Source of the DNA: Candidatus Blautia faecipullorum
GTDB lineage: Bacteria; Bacillota; Clostridia; Lachnospirales; Lachnospiraceae
DNA: 64,000 nt
Direction: 5' to 3'
Assembly (NCBI GenBank): GCA_019115125.1
Contig: DXEG01000008.1
Coordinates: 1 to 64,000 of the forward strand
The notes under the pieces were generated by a model. It worked only from the letters and a program-made list of their open reading frames with translations, searched no databases and was not told where the DNA came from. Both the position numbers and the translations under genes were made by a program. Positions 1 through 9,339 of the stretch are shown piece after piece (position 1 is the stretch's first letter; each line of letters starts with the position of its first letter).

Positions 1-1
1 A

Positions 2-433
<432 letters not shown>

Positions 434-442
434 GAGGAGAAT

Positions 443-1612
443 ATGCAGTCATTTGATTTTTGCAGGCCTACGAATATTGTTTTTGGGGCAGGGAGGGTAT
501 CAGAATTAAGCGAGATAGTGAAGAAATACGGGAGAAAAGTTATATTCGTTACATACGAAGAGAAGATGGCGGACATCCTGGGACTTAGAAAAAAAATTCT
601 GATTCCATTCTCAGAAAGCGGATTGGAGGTACAGGAACACTATGGTGTAAAGTCCAACCCAACGGTGGAACATACCAGAAAGATTTTAAGCTCAGCCAGA
701 TCATTTCAGCCGGATGTTATAGTCGCTGTGGGAGGAGGCAGTGTTATTGACGAGTGCAAGTTTATTTCAGCCGCACTTCATTATAATGGCGATCCCTGGG
801 ATATTGCCTGTGGAAAAGCCCGGATAGAAACGGTAACACCTGTCATTGCAGTAGTTACTATGCCCGCGACCAGTTCTGAGATGAATGATACAGCGGTTAT
901 TTCTAATGAAACCCTGAAGAGAAAAGAAGGATTTTCAGATGTGAAAATGGTTCCGGCAGAAGCGCTTCTCGATCCCGAATTTACTTATGATATTCCTCTG
1001 AAGCAAACAGGATATTCCGCGACAGATATAGTTTCTCACTTACTTGAAGCTTATATTGTGCATCAGGAAGCTTTTGTACCAATGCAGAATAGATTTTGTG
1101 AAGGAATGATAAAGACAGTTATAGACTGTATGGATCGAATCATAGAAAATCCGCGCGACAAAGAAGCAAGAGCAATGTTGATGTGGACGGCTACATATGC
1201 CTGGAATGGATTTTACGTTTGTGGACTTGGATCGGGGAATCCGGCAATTCATATTTTGGGTCATTCTCTGAGCGCATTTTACGATACACCTCATGGCGCT
1301 GCCATGGGAATCACGATTCCCGCTGTTATCCGATATACGATGAAGGAACGAACGGCAAGATATGCAAGAATGTCACGGAAAATTTTTGGAGTGGATGAAG
1401 ATGATGACTGCAGAGCCGCGCATAAAGGACTTGAAATGCTGATTCAATGGATTCGTAAAATGGGTTCGCCGACAACATTCAGAGAAGCCGGTATACCAGA
1501 GGATAATTTGGAGGCTTTGGCCGCAGATGCTCTTAAAACTGCAGAAATGTGGGGCGTAGGAGACAAATATACCCTCGAAATGTGTAAAGACATGTTTGCA
1601 TGTTGCCTATAA
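443..1612 (+). CDS. Iron-containing alcohol dehydrogenase
   Basis: 389-residue group III (Fe-dependent) alcohol dehydrogenase, a cytosolic NAD(P)-linked oxidoreductase interconverting an alcohol and an aldehyde or ketone. The N-terminal domain carries the nucleotide-binding GGGSVIDECK motif near residue 97. The C-terminal domain has the metal ligands in ATDIVSHLLE (D and H), HILGHSLSAF and TPHGAAMG. Length is normal for the family. The ATG at 443 follows AGGAGAAT at good spacing. It is tightly packed between the aldolase and the acid-sugar kinase, so it probably handles an aldehyde or hydroxy intermediate of that pathway. Many butanol-type ADHs share this fold, so substrate is open. Confidence 0.92.
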   Translation: MQSFDFCRPTNIVFGAGRVSELSEIVKKYGRKVIFVTYEEKMADILGLRKKILIPFSESGLEVQEHYGVKSNPTVEHTRKILSSARSFQPDVIVAVGGGSVIDECKFISAALHYNGDPWDIACGKARIETVTPVIAVVTMPATSSEMNDTAVISNETLKRKEGFSDVKMVPAEALLDPEFTYDIPLKQTGYSATDIVSHLLEAYIVHQEAFVPMQNRFCEGMIKTVIDCMDRIIENPRDKEARAMLMWTATYAWNGFYVCGLGSGNPAIHILGHSLSAFYDTPHGAAMGITIPAVIRYTMKERTARYARMSRKIFGVDEDDDCRAAHKGLEMLIQWIRKMGSPTTFREAGIPEDNLEALAADALKTAEMWGVGDKYTLEMCKDMFACCL

Positions 1613-1623
1613 AGAGGAGATTT

Positions 1624-2865
1624 ATGTATCAGACCGTGATTATTGCAGATGATTATTCCAGCGCCGCTGACTGTGGAGTGCAGTTCGCAAAATATGGAAT
1701 TTCTGCAGCAGCTATTCTAAATAAAGAAACAATGTACTTTCCAGATAAAAAGGTAATTGCGTTAGACTCAGACAGCAGAGCCCTGAATGGAGAGGAAGCC
1801 TGCGCAAGGGTTCGAAATTGTGTAAAAGAGTTAAAAAAAAGAGGTTATAGACGTATTTTTAAGTCTGTTGATTCAACGCTGAGAGGAAATCCTGGTTCGG
1901 AAATCAAAGGGATTCTGAAAGAAGTGGATTTGGAATATGCGCTGATTGCTCCGGCATTCCCATTTTATGGGAGAGTGATCAGTAATGGAATTCATTATTT
2001 AAATGGTATCCGTCTTGAGGACAGTTTTATGAGGAATGATCCGGTTTGTCCGATGCGGGAATCCTCTCTTATAAAAATATTGGAAAGCCAGACGGGAAGC
2101 CAGGTGGCGGGAATTAATATTGAAAATGTCAGAGCTGGGAAGGACGTATTTTTAGAGAAGATTCAGGAATATAGGAAGAAGGGAATACGCTTTATAGCGG
2201 TTGATGGAGTATTGGAAAGTGATGTAAGAAGAGTTGCTGAATACGCATATGAGCTGGAACACTGTCTGATTGCAGGGTCCACAGGACTTGCAAGATATCT
2301 GCCTGTGGCATGGAAACTGGGAAATACATTGGCAGAGAATATATATAAGAAATCAGAAAGACGGATTGTAATAGCGGCAGGAAGCCGGTCTCCTGTGACC
2401 AAAAAACAGATAGAGATTTTAAAGCGCGAAACACAATGTTCAATGCTTGAAATTCCTCCTGAGGTACTCATAGATCGAACATTTTCCCGTTTTTTGAGCC
2501 AGGCTTCTTTTGAAATAAAAAAGAATCGAAAACTGATCCTTTATGTGTCTGGAGAAAAGATGAATTTATGCAGAAAAAATATGGATACGATGTTTTCTCT
2601 AAAAATTGCGGAGGGACTGGGAAAATTCGTGGAATCTCTGGCGACTAATGAGAAAATAGATGGATTGGTGTTAACTGGAGGGGATACGGCAAGAGCGGTT
2701 TGTGATTCTCTTCAGGGAAAATATATTAATTTATTAGGAGAGATAGAACCGGGGATTCCGATGGGAATTTTAGAGGGAGATATCTCTATAGGGATGGTGA
2801 TTAAGGCAGGAGCCTTCGGTTCAGATTACGCTTTGGTAAATGCGGTAAAAAAACTAGGTGGTTAG
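1624..2865 (+). CDS. Four-carbon acid sugar kinase family protein (DUF1537; DtnK/OtnK-like)
   Basis: About 413 residues. DUF1537 proteins are ATP-dependent kinases that phosphorylate threonate, erythronate or related acid sugars at C4. The N-terminal domain shows IADDYSSAADCGVQFA (family ADDxTGAxD), KSVDSTLRGNPGSEI (family DSTLRGN) and APAFPFYGRVISNG with a following DPVCPMRES. The C-terminal domain has LTGGDTARAV and IKAGAFGSDYALVNAV, which form the nucleotide site. I chose the ATG at 1624 because it sits after AGAGGAGA; the frame is open upstream to 1600, overlapping the ADH stop. It directly precedes a PdxA2-like gene, as in known D-threonate/D-erythronate loci. Confidence 0.9.
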   Translation: MYQTVIIADDYSSAADCGVQFAKYGISAAAILNKETMYFPDKKVIALDSDSRALNGEEACARVRNCVKELKKRGYRRIFKSVDSTLRGNPGSEIKGILKEVDLEYALIAPAFPFYGRVISNGIHYLNGIRLEDSFMRNDPVCPMRESSLIKILESQTGSQVAGINIENVRAGKDVFLEKIQEYRKKGIRFIAVDGVLESDVRRVAEYAYELEHCLIAGSTGLARYLPVAWKLGNTLAENIYKKSERRIVIAAGSRSPVTKKQIEILKRETQCSMLEIPPEVLIDRTFSRFLSQASFEIKKNRKLILYVSGEKMNLCRKNMDTMFSLKIAEGLGKFVESLATNEKIDGLVLTGGDTARAVCDSLQGKYINLLGEIEPGIPMGILEGDISIGMVIKAGAFGSDYALVNAVKKLGG

Positions 2866-2879
2866 AAGGTGAAAATAAC

Positions 2880-3884
2880 ATGGTTCTGCAAAAAAGAAAA
2901 AAAATATTAATTACGATGGGGGACGGGGCCGGTATAGGACCGGAAATTATTGTGAAGGCATTAGAAAATCCAGACATTTATGAGAACTGCAAGCCATTAG
3001 TAATCGGCGATACGGGAATTATGAACAGGGCAATCCATATTACCGGCAGCAGACTGAAAATACACTCTTGCTCTGAACCGGAAGACGGACTCTACCAATA
3101 TGGTAGTATTGATCTTTTCCCAGTAGATTTACTTTCCCCCAATTTAGAGTTTGGAACCGTAAATGAGACGGCTGGGCACGCCGCATATTGTTTTATTGAG
3201 AAAGCTGTGGAGCTGATTACTAAAAAGAAAGCAGATGCCCTTTGCACGGCGCCGTTAAATAAGGAAGCATTGCATTTGGCCGGACATTTTTTCCCAGGAC
3301 ACACGGAAATATTAGCGTTTTTGACAAAAACACCCAAATATTCCATGATGTTTTCTTCTCCGGAGCTAAATGTTATTTTAGTAACAATTCATGATGGACT
3401 TCTGGATGCTATAAAACAAATTAATCCGGATAATGTATATGATACGATTGTCATGGCCCATGAGGTAATGAAAAAAAGATTAGGAAGAAATCCAAGGATA
3501 GCAGTATGCGGTATAAATCCCCATGCTGGAGAAAACGGACTATTTGGATACCGCGAGGAAGAAAAAAAGATTATTCCGGCCATAGAACATGCGTGTGCGG
3601 GAAATATACAGGCGGAGGGACCGCTGCCGGCAGATACTGCGTTTTACCTTGCCCGGAAGAAAAATTATGACATCGTGGTTTCTATGTATCATGACCAGGG
3701 TCTGGGACCGATAAAGGTACTTGGGATCGAAAGCAGCGTAAATATTACGGTGGGTCTGCCATTTATCAGAACCAGCGTAGATCACGGGACTGCGTTCAAT
3801 ATAGCGGGTAAAAATATTGCAGACGCAACGAATATGGAAGAAGCAATTAAACAGGCATGGCTATTAAGCGGAGAGACGGGTTAA
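2880..3884 (+). CDS. pdxA2: PdxA2-like 4-phospho-D-threonate/erythronate dehydrogenase (4-hydroxythreonine-4-phosphate dehydrogenase family)
   Basis: 334-residue NAD- and divalent-metal-dependent beta-hydroxyacid oxidative decarboxylase. In acid-sugar pathways this family converts 4-phospho-threonate or -erythronate to DHAP plus CO2. The start ITMGDGAGIGPEI matches the family TxGDPxGIGPE. Three conserved metal-ligand histidines are visible in FPGHTEIL, NPHAGENGLFG and MYHDQGLGPIKV. The gene starts 14 bases after the kinase stop. Pairing with a DUF1537 kinase argues for the catabolic PdxA2 role rather than pyridoxal phosphate synthesis, for which no partner gene is present. Confidence 0.9.
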   Translation: MVLQKRKKILITMGDGAGIGPEIIVKALENPDIYENCKPLVIGDTGIMNRAIHITGSRLKIHSCSEPEDGLYQYGSIDLFPVDLLSPNLEFGTVNETAGHAAYCFIEKAVELITKKKADALCTAPLNKEALHLAGHFFPGHTEILAFLTKTPKYSMMFSSPELNVILVTIHDGLLDAIKQINPDNVYDTIVMAHEVMKKRLGRNPRIAVCGINPHAGENGLFGYREEEKKIIPAIEHACAGNIQAEGPLPADTAFYLARKKNYDIVVSMYHDQGLGPIKVLGIESSVNITVGLPFIRTSVDHGTAFNIAGKNIADATNMEEAIKQAWLLSGETG

Positions 3885-3891
3885 TAAGTGA

Positions 3892-5079
3892 ATGAAAGTC
3901 GATGAAAACTATGTAAGGATGAAAATTGAGGAATTAAGCTGCATTGGAAGAGATGATAAGGGAGTCCTCAGCCGTCTTGCGTATTCTCCTTCTTTTTGGA
4001 AAAGTGTACATTGGCTTGAGAAATTAATGAAGGAAGCCGGGTTGACAGTTACCATTGATGGAGTTGGCAATGTAATTGGAAGTATGCCGGGAGAGGAAGG
4101 ATACGGAGACATTATTCTTGGATCCCACATAGATACAGTACTTAATGCCGGTTCTTTTGACGGAGCTGTAGGTGTGATTGCGGCAGTTGAAACAGCGAGA
4201 GCTCTGAGGCGTGAAAAGAAACGCCTGAGGCATCCGTTGAAAATAATTGCTTTTGCTGAAGAGGAAGGGTTAGTAATCAGTGGCTTATTTGGAAGCAGGG
4301 CATATATTGGAAAAATTGAGGCATATTCACAGGATTCTCAAATTGCATCAGAAATAGGGATTGATTTTAACCAGATACGTAATTCTGCAACAGATGTATC
4401 AAAGATCCAATGCTATTTAGAACTGCATATAGAACAGGGTGGCGTATTGGAAAAAAATGAAAAAGATATAGGAATTGTAACTGCGATAGTAGGTTATGAG
4501 AGGTATAAAATTACCATTCATGGGAAAGAAAATCATGCAGGAACAACGCCAATGGAATTTCGGGATGATGCGTTAGTGAAGGCAGCAAAAATGATTTTAG
4601 ATCTCCCCCAAAAGGCTGTTGAAATAGACAAGGAAATGGTATGTACAGTTGGTGTTATTAAAGCATACCCAGGTGCCTGTAATACAGTTCCGGGAAAAGT
4701 AATCATGGAGGTTGATATGCGGGCAGTGGAAGAAAGTTCCATAGAAAAACTGAGAAAATATATGTATTCTTATTATTGCGAAAAAGACATGGAAATACAG
4801 CAGGAACTTTCAGAACCCCCGGCAAGAATGAATAAAAAAATTCAGGAAAAGATAGAGGCCGCATGTAAAAAACAGGGATATTCATATCACTATATGCCAA
4901 GCGGAGCGGCACATGATACTACGGCGATGTCGCTGGTGACAAGCTGTGGCATGATTTTTATACCTAGTATCGGCGGAATAAGTCATAGTCCGAAAGAGTG
5001 TACAGCCTATGAGGACGTGAATAAAGGGACGCAGATATTAATGGATACATTATTACTGTTGGATAATTTTGGGCAGTAG
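3892..5079 (+). CDS. M20-family Zn hydrolase: allantoate amidohydrolase / N-carbamoyl-L-amino acid hydrolase / beta-ureidopropionase type
   Basis: 395 residues, typical of the amidase/hydantoinase-carbamoylase branch of peptidase family M20. These binuclear Zn enzymes remove a carbamoyl group from N-carbamoyl amino acids or ureides. Seen are GSHIDTVLNAGSFDGAVGV (metal H and bridging D), AEEEGLVISGLFGSRAYIG (catalytic E), ELHIEQGGVLE, NHAGTTPMEFRDDAL (dimerisation lid), AAHDTTAMS and GISHSPKE (terminal metal H). The start ATG at 3892 follows the PdxA2 stop by 7 bases. Placement directly before a hydantoinase gene strongly suggests consecutive steps: ring opening, then decarbamoylation. Confidence 0.92.
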   Translation: MKVDENYVRMKIEELSCIGRDDKGVLSRLAYSPSFWKSVHWLEKLMKEAGLTVTIDGVGNVIGSMPGEEGYGDIILGSHIDTVLNAGSFDGAVGVIAAVETARALRREKKRLRHPLKIIAFAEEEGLVISGLFGSRAYIGKIEAYSQDSQIASEIGIDFNQIRNSATDVSKIQCYLELHIEQGGVLEKNEKDIGIVTAIVGYERYKITIHGKENHAGTTPMEFRDDALVKAAKMILDLPQKAVEIDKEMVCTVGVIKAYPGACNTVPGKVIMEVDMRAVEESSIEKLRKYMYSYYCEKDMEIQQELSEPPARMNKKIQEKIEAACKKQGYSYHYMPSGAAHDTTAMSLVTSCGMIFIPSIGGISHSPKECTAYEDVNKGTQILMDTLLLLDNFGQ

Positions 5080-5136
5080 AAAAGGGGGTGTCGGTTAAAA
5101 GATCACTTATTTATAATGTAAAGGAGGGAAACGAAA

Positions 5137-6537
5137 ATGCAACTTTTAATTAAAAACGGCTGTATCCTTACATCCTCAGGCGAATTTACAGGTGATATTT
5201 TGGTGGAGGGTGAAAAGATTGCGGCAATAGGCTCAAATCTGCAGATAACAGCGGATAGAGTAATCGATGCGTCCGGAATGTATGTTCTGCCTGGAGGGGT
5301 GGATCAGCATACTCATTATGCAGGGCTTAATACAGATGGTGTAACTTTAAGCGCTGGATATGAGACATCCTATGGGGCGCTGATAGGAGGAACAACGACA
5401 TTGGTTGAATTTGCGGCCAATGAACCTGGAATGGGAATTATTGAGTCTTTAGATTATCGGAAAAATGTAAGAGCAAAAGGTAAAGTATCGCCGGACTTTG
5501 CAATGCATGCTTTGTGTACGAATATTCGTCCTGATTTATGTGATGAGATTGAAAAACTTCCAGAATATGGGGTCAGTACACTGAAATTATTTATGGCCTA
5601 TAAGCCTACTGCATTGTATACGGATGACGGAGTGCTTTTTAAAGCGATGAGAGCGGCTGCAAAAGTGGGAGTTACAATGTATGTGCATGCGGAAAATGCA
5701 GATCTCTTAAATTTGCTTCGTGACGAAGAATTCGAGCAGGGGCATACCGAACCTTGTTATCATTACCAGACCAGACCGCCGTTTGTAGAAGCGGAAGCTG
5801 TTCAGAGAGCAATTATACTTGCAAAGGCAGCTAAATGCCCATTATGTGTTGTTCATGTTACATGTAAAGAAGCGGCTGAGATTATCAGAGAAGAACGGCT
5901 TAGGGGCGCTCCGGTAGTCGGAGAGACCTGCACTCATTATCTGGTTTTGGATCAGAAGAGAATGGACGATCCTGATTTTATGGTTGCCAGCAGGTATGTT
6001 TGTTCTCCTGCTTTGCGGACTCAGGAACACAGAGATTATTTATGGAGAGCATTGGCAAAAGGAGATTTAGATATTGTTGCATCTGATCATTCCGGCATCC
6101 CTCTTACTCAGAAAATATGGGGAAAAGATGATTTTCGTAAAATACCCAATGGATGTCCGGGAACTGGAGACAGACTTCAGATGTTATGGACTTATGGCGT
6201 AGAAACAGGAAAAATTACACGTCAGAGGCTTGTAGAGATTTTTTCAGAAATTCCGGCAAAAATGAATGGGATATTTCCGCGGAAAGGGATACTGCAGGTC
6301 GGCAGTGATGCGGATATTGTACTTTATGATCCAAGGTACAGAGGAATATGTACTTTGGAAACAAATCCAAGTGGTGTGGAATATAATCTTTTTGAAGGTA
6401 TGGAACAAATCGGAAGAGTAGAGACAGTACTGCTCAGAGGTAATGTTGTTGTGGAGAACAACAAATATGTCGGTGTTCCGGGATATGGACAGTTTATTCC
6501 AGGAAAAGCATATGGAATGGCGTATGATTTACTTTAA
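5137..6537 (+). CDS. hydA: Hydantoinase / dihydropyrimidinase
   Basis: 466 residues, amidohydrolase superfamily. Such enzymes hydrolyse the ring of dihydropyrimidines or 5-substituted hydantoins to N-carbamoyl acids in the cytosol. The HxH metal motif is in GGVDQHTHYAG, the lysine that is normally carbamylated is in STLKLFMAYKPT, further metal histidines are in YVHAENADLL and CVVHVTCKEAAE, and the catalytic aspartate is in ASDHSGIPLT. The strong AAGGAGGG site precedes ATG 5137. It completes a hydantoinase plus carbamoylase pair with the upstream M20 enzyme. The true substrate is unknown. Confidence 0.92.
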   Translation: MQLLIKNGCILTSSGEFTGDILVEGEKIAAIGSNLQITADRVIDASGMYVLPGGVDQHTHYAGLNTDGVTLSAGYETSYGALIGGTTTLVEFAANEPGMGIIESLDYRKNVRAKGKVSPDFAMHALCTNIRPDLCDEIEKLPEYGVSTLKLFMAYKPTALYTDDGVLFKAMRAAAKVGVTMYVHAENADLLNLLRDEEFEQGHTEPCYHYQTRPPFVEAEAVQRAIILAKAAKCPLCVVHVTCKEAAEIIREERLRGAPVVGETCTHYLVLDQKRMDDPDFMVASRYVCSPALRTQEHRDYLWRALAKGDLDIVASDHSGIPLTQKIWGKDDFRKIPNGCPGTGDRLQMLWTYGVETGKITRQRLVEIFSEIPAKMNGIFPRKGILQVGSDADIVLYDPRYRGICTLETNPSGVEYNLFEGMEQIGRVETVLLRGNVVVENNKYVGVPGYGQFIPGKAYGMAYDLL

Positions 6538-6553
6538 CAGAAAGGGGTAAAAT

Positions 6554-7693
6554 ATGAAAAAACGAGGAAACATTTTATTGGCGGCAGCAATGGCGGTAAG
6601 TTTGCTGAGTAGCAGCATGACATTAGTTTCAGCATCAGAAGAAGCATTTGATGATTATAAAAGACCGAGAATTGTAACAGATAGGCCGCTAAAAGTCGCG
6701 CATATGGTAGAAGTTCTGGATACAGGGGCAGCGGAGCGTACAGCGAATCAGATGGAAATTGAGGCGGCCCACAGAGGATGGGACTTATATATTAATAACT
6801 ATGGCACGGCTACTCAGTTTGCCGATGCATTCAGAAAAATGGTGGCGGACGATTATGATGTTATTATTCTCCATTCAGTGAATTCAATTTCAGCAAATAA
6901 AGAGTTGGTTGAGGAAGCGCGAGAGGCAGGAATTGGCGTTTATTGTAATGATACACAGGTGGTACCGGGATGCATTGGAGCTTCTGCAATGCCTAACGGC
7001 GTGGCCTCTATGGAGATGTTTTATCAGGTGGCCCGCGACTATCAGTATGATTTGAACAATGCAATCATTTATCAGGCAGGTACACAATTAAATATGGAGC
7101 GTACATACCCGATCAAGTCATTGAGCGATGGTGTTGTATATCCCAATATTGAGAATATTATTTGGGAGGATGTTTCACCGTTCAGCGCCACTTATCAGCA
7201 GACGGTATATGAATGGACACAGACTTGGCTGGCTCAGTATGGAGATGAACTAGACTGGATTATGACTGGCTGGGACGCATGTGGGGAATCCTGTGCTGAG
7301 GCGATCATTCAGAGTGGTGATGCTACAGGTGAAAATACATTTGTAACGGGTATGGATGGTGATGCGCTGGCATATGAGTATATTCGGAACAATACTCCTT
7401 ATAAATATACATATTCTCAGCCTTTTGAACTCTATACACACAACATCTGCGAGCTGGTTGATCAGATTCAGATTCAGGGCCTGAATCCAGGCGATGACGG
7501 ATGTTCCATCAGTTATGTAGGAGAAACAATTTACGCAACAGGGACTGTTACAGGGCCTTCAAACTGTCCGGAAGTAGGTGCAAATATTCATTCGATTTTC
7601 GACTTTTATGGCGGGGATCCAGACGATGAAGAAGCATGGTACAACTGGTCAGACGGCCCGGGTGTTTACACGCTGGGAGAAGCAGAGTCTTAA
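6554..7693 (+). CDS. ABC transporter sugar-type substrate-binding protein (type I periplasmic-binding fold)
   Basis: 379 residues. A Sec signal peptide is evident (MKKR then a hydrophobic LLAAAMAVSLLSSSMTLVSA), probably cleaved before SEEAFDD. No lipobox cysteine is present, which is unusual for a Gram-positive binding protein. The mature part resembles RbsB/Peripla_BP_4 binding proteins, with repeated Rossmann-like segments (LKVAHMVEVLD, YDVIILHSV, AGIGVYCND, DWIMTGWDACGESCAEAI, FVTGMDGDALAYEYI). It starts 16 bases after the hydantoinase and precedes the cognate ATPase and permeases, so its ligand is probably the substrate of this operon. Confidence 0.88.
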   Translation: MKKRGNILLAAAMAVSLLSSSMTLVSASEEAFDDYKRPRIVTDRPLKVAHMVEVLDTGAAERTANQMEIEAAHRGWDLYINNYGTATQFADAFRKMVADDYDVIILHSVNSISANKELVEEAREAGIGVYCNDTQVVPGCIGASAMPNGVASMEMFYQVARDYQYDLNNAIIYQAGTQLNMERTYPIKSLSDGVVYPNIENIIWEDVSPFSATYQQTVYEWTQTWLAQYGDELDWIMTGWDACGESCAEAIIQSGDATGENTFVTGMDGDALAYEYIRNNTPYKYTYSQPFELYTHNICELVDQIQIQGLNPGDDGCSISYVGETIYATGTVTGPSNCPEVGANIHSIFDFYGGDPDDEEAWYNWSDGPGVYTLGEAES

Positions 7694-7705
7694 GCTGTGA
7701 ATTAC

Positions 7706-7734
7706 AAGGCGTGCTCTTTATTAGGGCGCGCCTT
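7706..7734 (+). terminator. Hairpin after the binding-protein gene (partial terminator or mRNA stabiliser)
   Basis: AAGGCGTGC at 7706-7714 pairs with GCGCGCCTT at 7726-7734 (one G-U pair), with an 11-nt loop and a short ATTT tail. It separates the binding-protein gene from the ATPase gene inside the operon. That is a common arrangement for keeping binding protein in excess over membrane components. It may be a leaky terminator or a 3' stabiliser. Confidence 0.6.
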
Positions 7735-7819
7735 ATTTCCAAAAGATTTTATGTGAAATGTTAAGCGATTTTACTACTCTGTTTAAATTATAAATTAGGG
7801 TTTCAGAAAGGAAGGAAAG

Positions 7820-9334
7820 TTGAAGGGACAGCCATATATAAAAATTACAGATCTGACAAAAATTTTTTCCGATGTACCCGCCAATAATAAAATCAGTCTG
7901 GAAATTGCTGAACGTGAAATACTAACGATTATTGGAGAGAATGGAGCCGGAAAAAGTACATTTTGTAAAATGTTGACGGGTATTTACCATCCAGATGGCG
8001 GGACTATTGAAATTGATGGAAAAAAGATGAGTTTCCGAAATGCCATGGATTCTTCCAAAGCCGGGATCAGCATGGTTTATCAGGAAAGAAACTTAATCGG
8101 ATATTTAACAGGCGCGCAGAATATATGTCTGGGGCTGGAGCCTAAGAAAGGAATTCTTATTTCCGAAAAGGAGGCAATGAAACGGGCTTTGGAAGTAAGA
8201 GACAAATTGGGCCTGACAGTTCCTTTAGATCAGCCGGTCGAGAATCTGGGAGCGGGAGAACAGCAACTTATTGAGATTATGCGCGCGTTTTATACAAATC
8301 CGAAATTGTTGATTCTGGATGAACCAACCTCTTCGCTGGGGGAAAATGAAATAGAACCGTTTTTAAATTTTATTAAAGAGATGAAAAAACGAATTAATAT
8401 TTCAGTGATTTTTATTTCTCATAAAATTGAAGAGGTATTTGAAATAGCAGATAAAATTGCTGTTTTTACTGATGGATGCTGCACACTTCTCCGTAGAGCA
8501 GAGGAAACTACTCAGGATGAATGTATAAAAGCAATGCTGAGAAGCGATAAGGTGAAGCCCATTTATGTACCGGAAAAAGAATTTGGTCAGGAAGATCTGA
8601 TGCTGAAAGTGGATGTATCTGATGCTGAATATGATAATAAAAAGCACAGGATTTATTTTGAGGCTCATACAGGGGAAATTGTAGGCGTATATGGACTGGT
8701 TGGTTCCGGACGGACAGAATTTGCGGAAGTAATATTCGGACTGCGCCAGGCAGAAAAATTTTCTTTTTCGTTTAATAAAAAAGAAATACAGGAAAAATAT
8801 TCTGCTGCTGAAATGCTGGAAAAAGGGATGATTCTAATTCCGGAAAAGAGGATTAACGGAATTTTTCCGTCTATGTCCATTACAGAAAATATATGTAATT
8901 TATTTTTGAAAAAAAATCTTTCTAATAAATTCGGAATTGTAAACTTCCGCAAATGTAGAGAATTCAGCAAAAAGATCTGTGAAAAGAACTTGGTGAAATA
9001 TCGCGATACAGAGCAGGCAATTTCGGAATTGAGTGGCGGGAATATTCAGAAAATCATAATAGGAAGATCCATAGAGCTTGAAAACATACGTCTCCTTATT
9101 TTGGATGAGCCGACAACCGGTATGGATATTGGAGCCAAAAATGAGGTGTATCAACATTTAAGACAGCTTGTGGTGGATACAGATATAGCAATAATTTTTA
9201 TTTCTTCAGAGCTTGATGAAATTATGGCGGTTTGTGATAAGATATATGTTTTTGCAGGAGGAAATACTACAGCTGAATTTCCAAGACATGAATTTCTCAA
9301 GGCAGATATTTTAGAAAGTGCGATTAGGGAGTGA
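7820..9334 (+). CDS. Sugar-type ABC importer ATPase, two fused nucleotide-binding domains (RbsA/MglA-like)
   Basis: 504 residues with two ABC domains. Domain 1 has Walker A GENGAGKST near residue 39, an LGAGEQQL signature region and Walker B LLILDEPTSSLG. Domain 2 has a degenerate Walker A GLVGSGRTE, signature LSGGNIQK and LLILDEPTTGMD. This degenerate second P-loop is normal for RbsA-type ATPases. The start is a TTG at 7820 after AAGGAAGG; no ATG lies between this site and the conserved N-terminus. It energises the two permeases encoded next. Confidence 0.92.
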   Translation: MKGQPYIKITDLTKIFSDVPANNKISLEIAEREILTIIGENGAGKSTFCKMLTGIYHPDGGTIEIDGKKMSFRNAMDSSKAGISMVYQERNLIGYLTGAQNICLGLEPKKGILISEKEAMKRALEVRDKLGLTVPLDQPVENLGAGEQQLIEIMRAFYTNPKLLILDEPTSSLGENEIEPFLNFIKEMKKRINISVIFISHKIEEVFEIADKIAVFTDGCCTLLRRAEETTQDECIKAMLRSDKVKPIYVPEKEFGQEDLMLKVDVSDAEYDNKKHRIYFEAHTGEIVGVYGLVGSGRTEFAEVIFGLRQAEKFSFSFNKKEIQEKYSAAEMLEKGMILIPEKRINGIFPSMSITENICNLFLKKNLSNKFGIVNFRKCREFSKKICEKNLVKYRDTEQAISELSGGNIQKIIIGRSIELENIRLLILDEPTTGMDIGAKNEVYQHLRQLVVDTDIAIIFISSELDEIMAVCDKIYVFAGGNTTAEFPRHEFLKADILESAIRE

Positions 9335-9339
9335 TGAGT

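Noticed and set aside
2880-3884. pdxA for vitamin B6 synthesis
   Set aside because: No pdxJ, serC or other B6 gene nearby; pairing with a DUF1537 kinase indicates the catabolic PdxA2 role.
5137-6537. Part of an anaerobic uric acid/purine degradation cluster
   Set aside because: Hydantoinase and M20 genes also occur in such clusters, but no xanthine dehydrogenase, ammonia-lyase or carbamoyltransferase gene is present, and the neighbours are acid-sugar enzymes.
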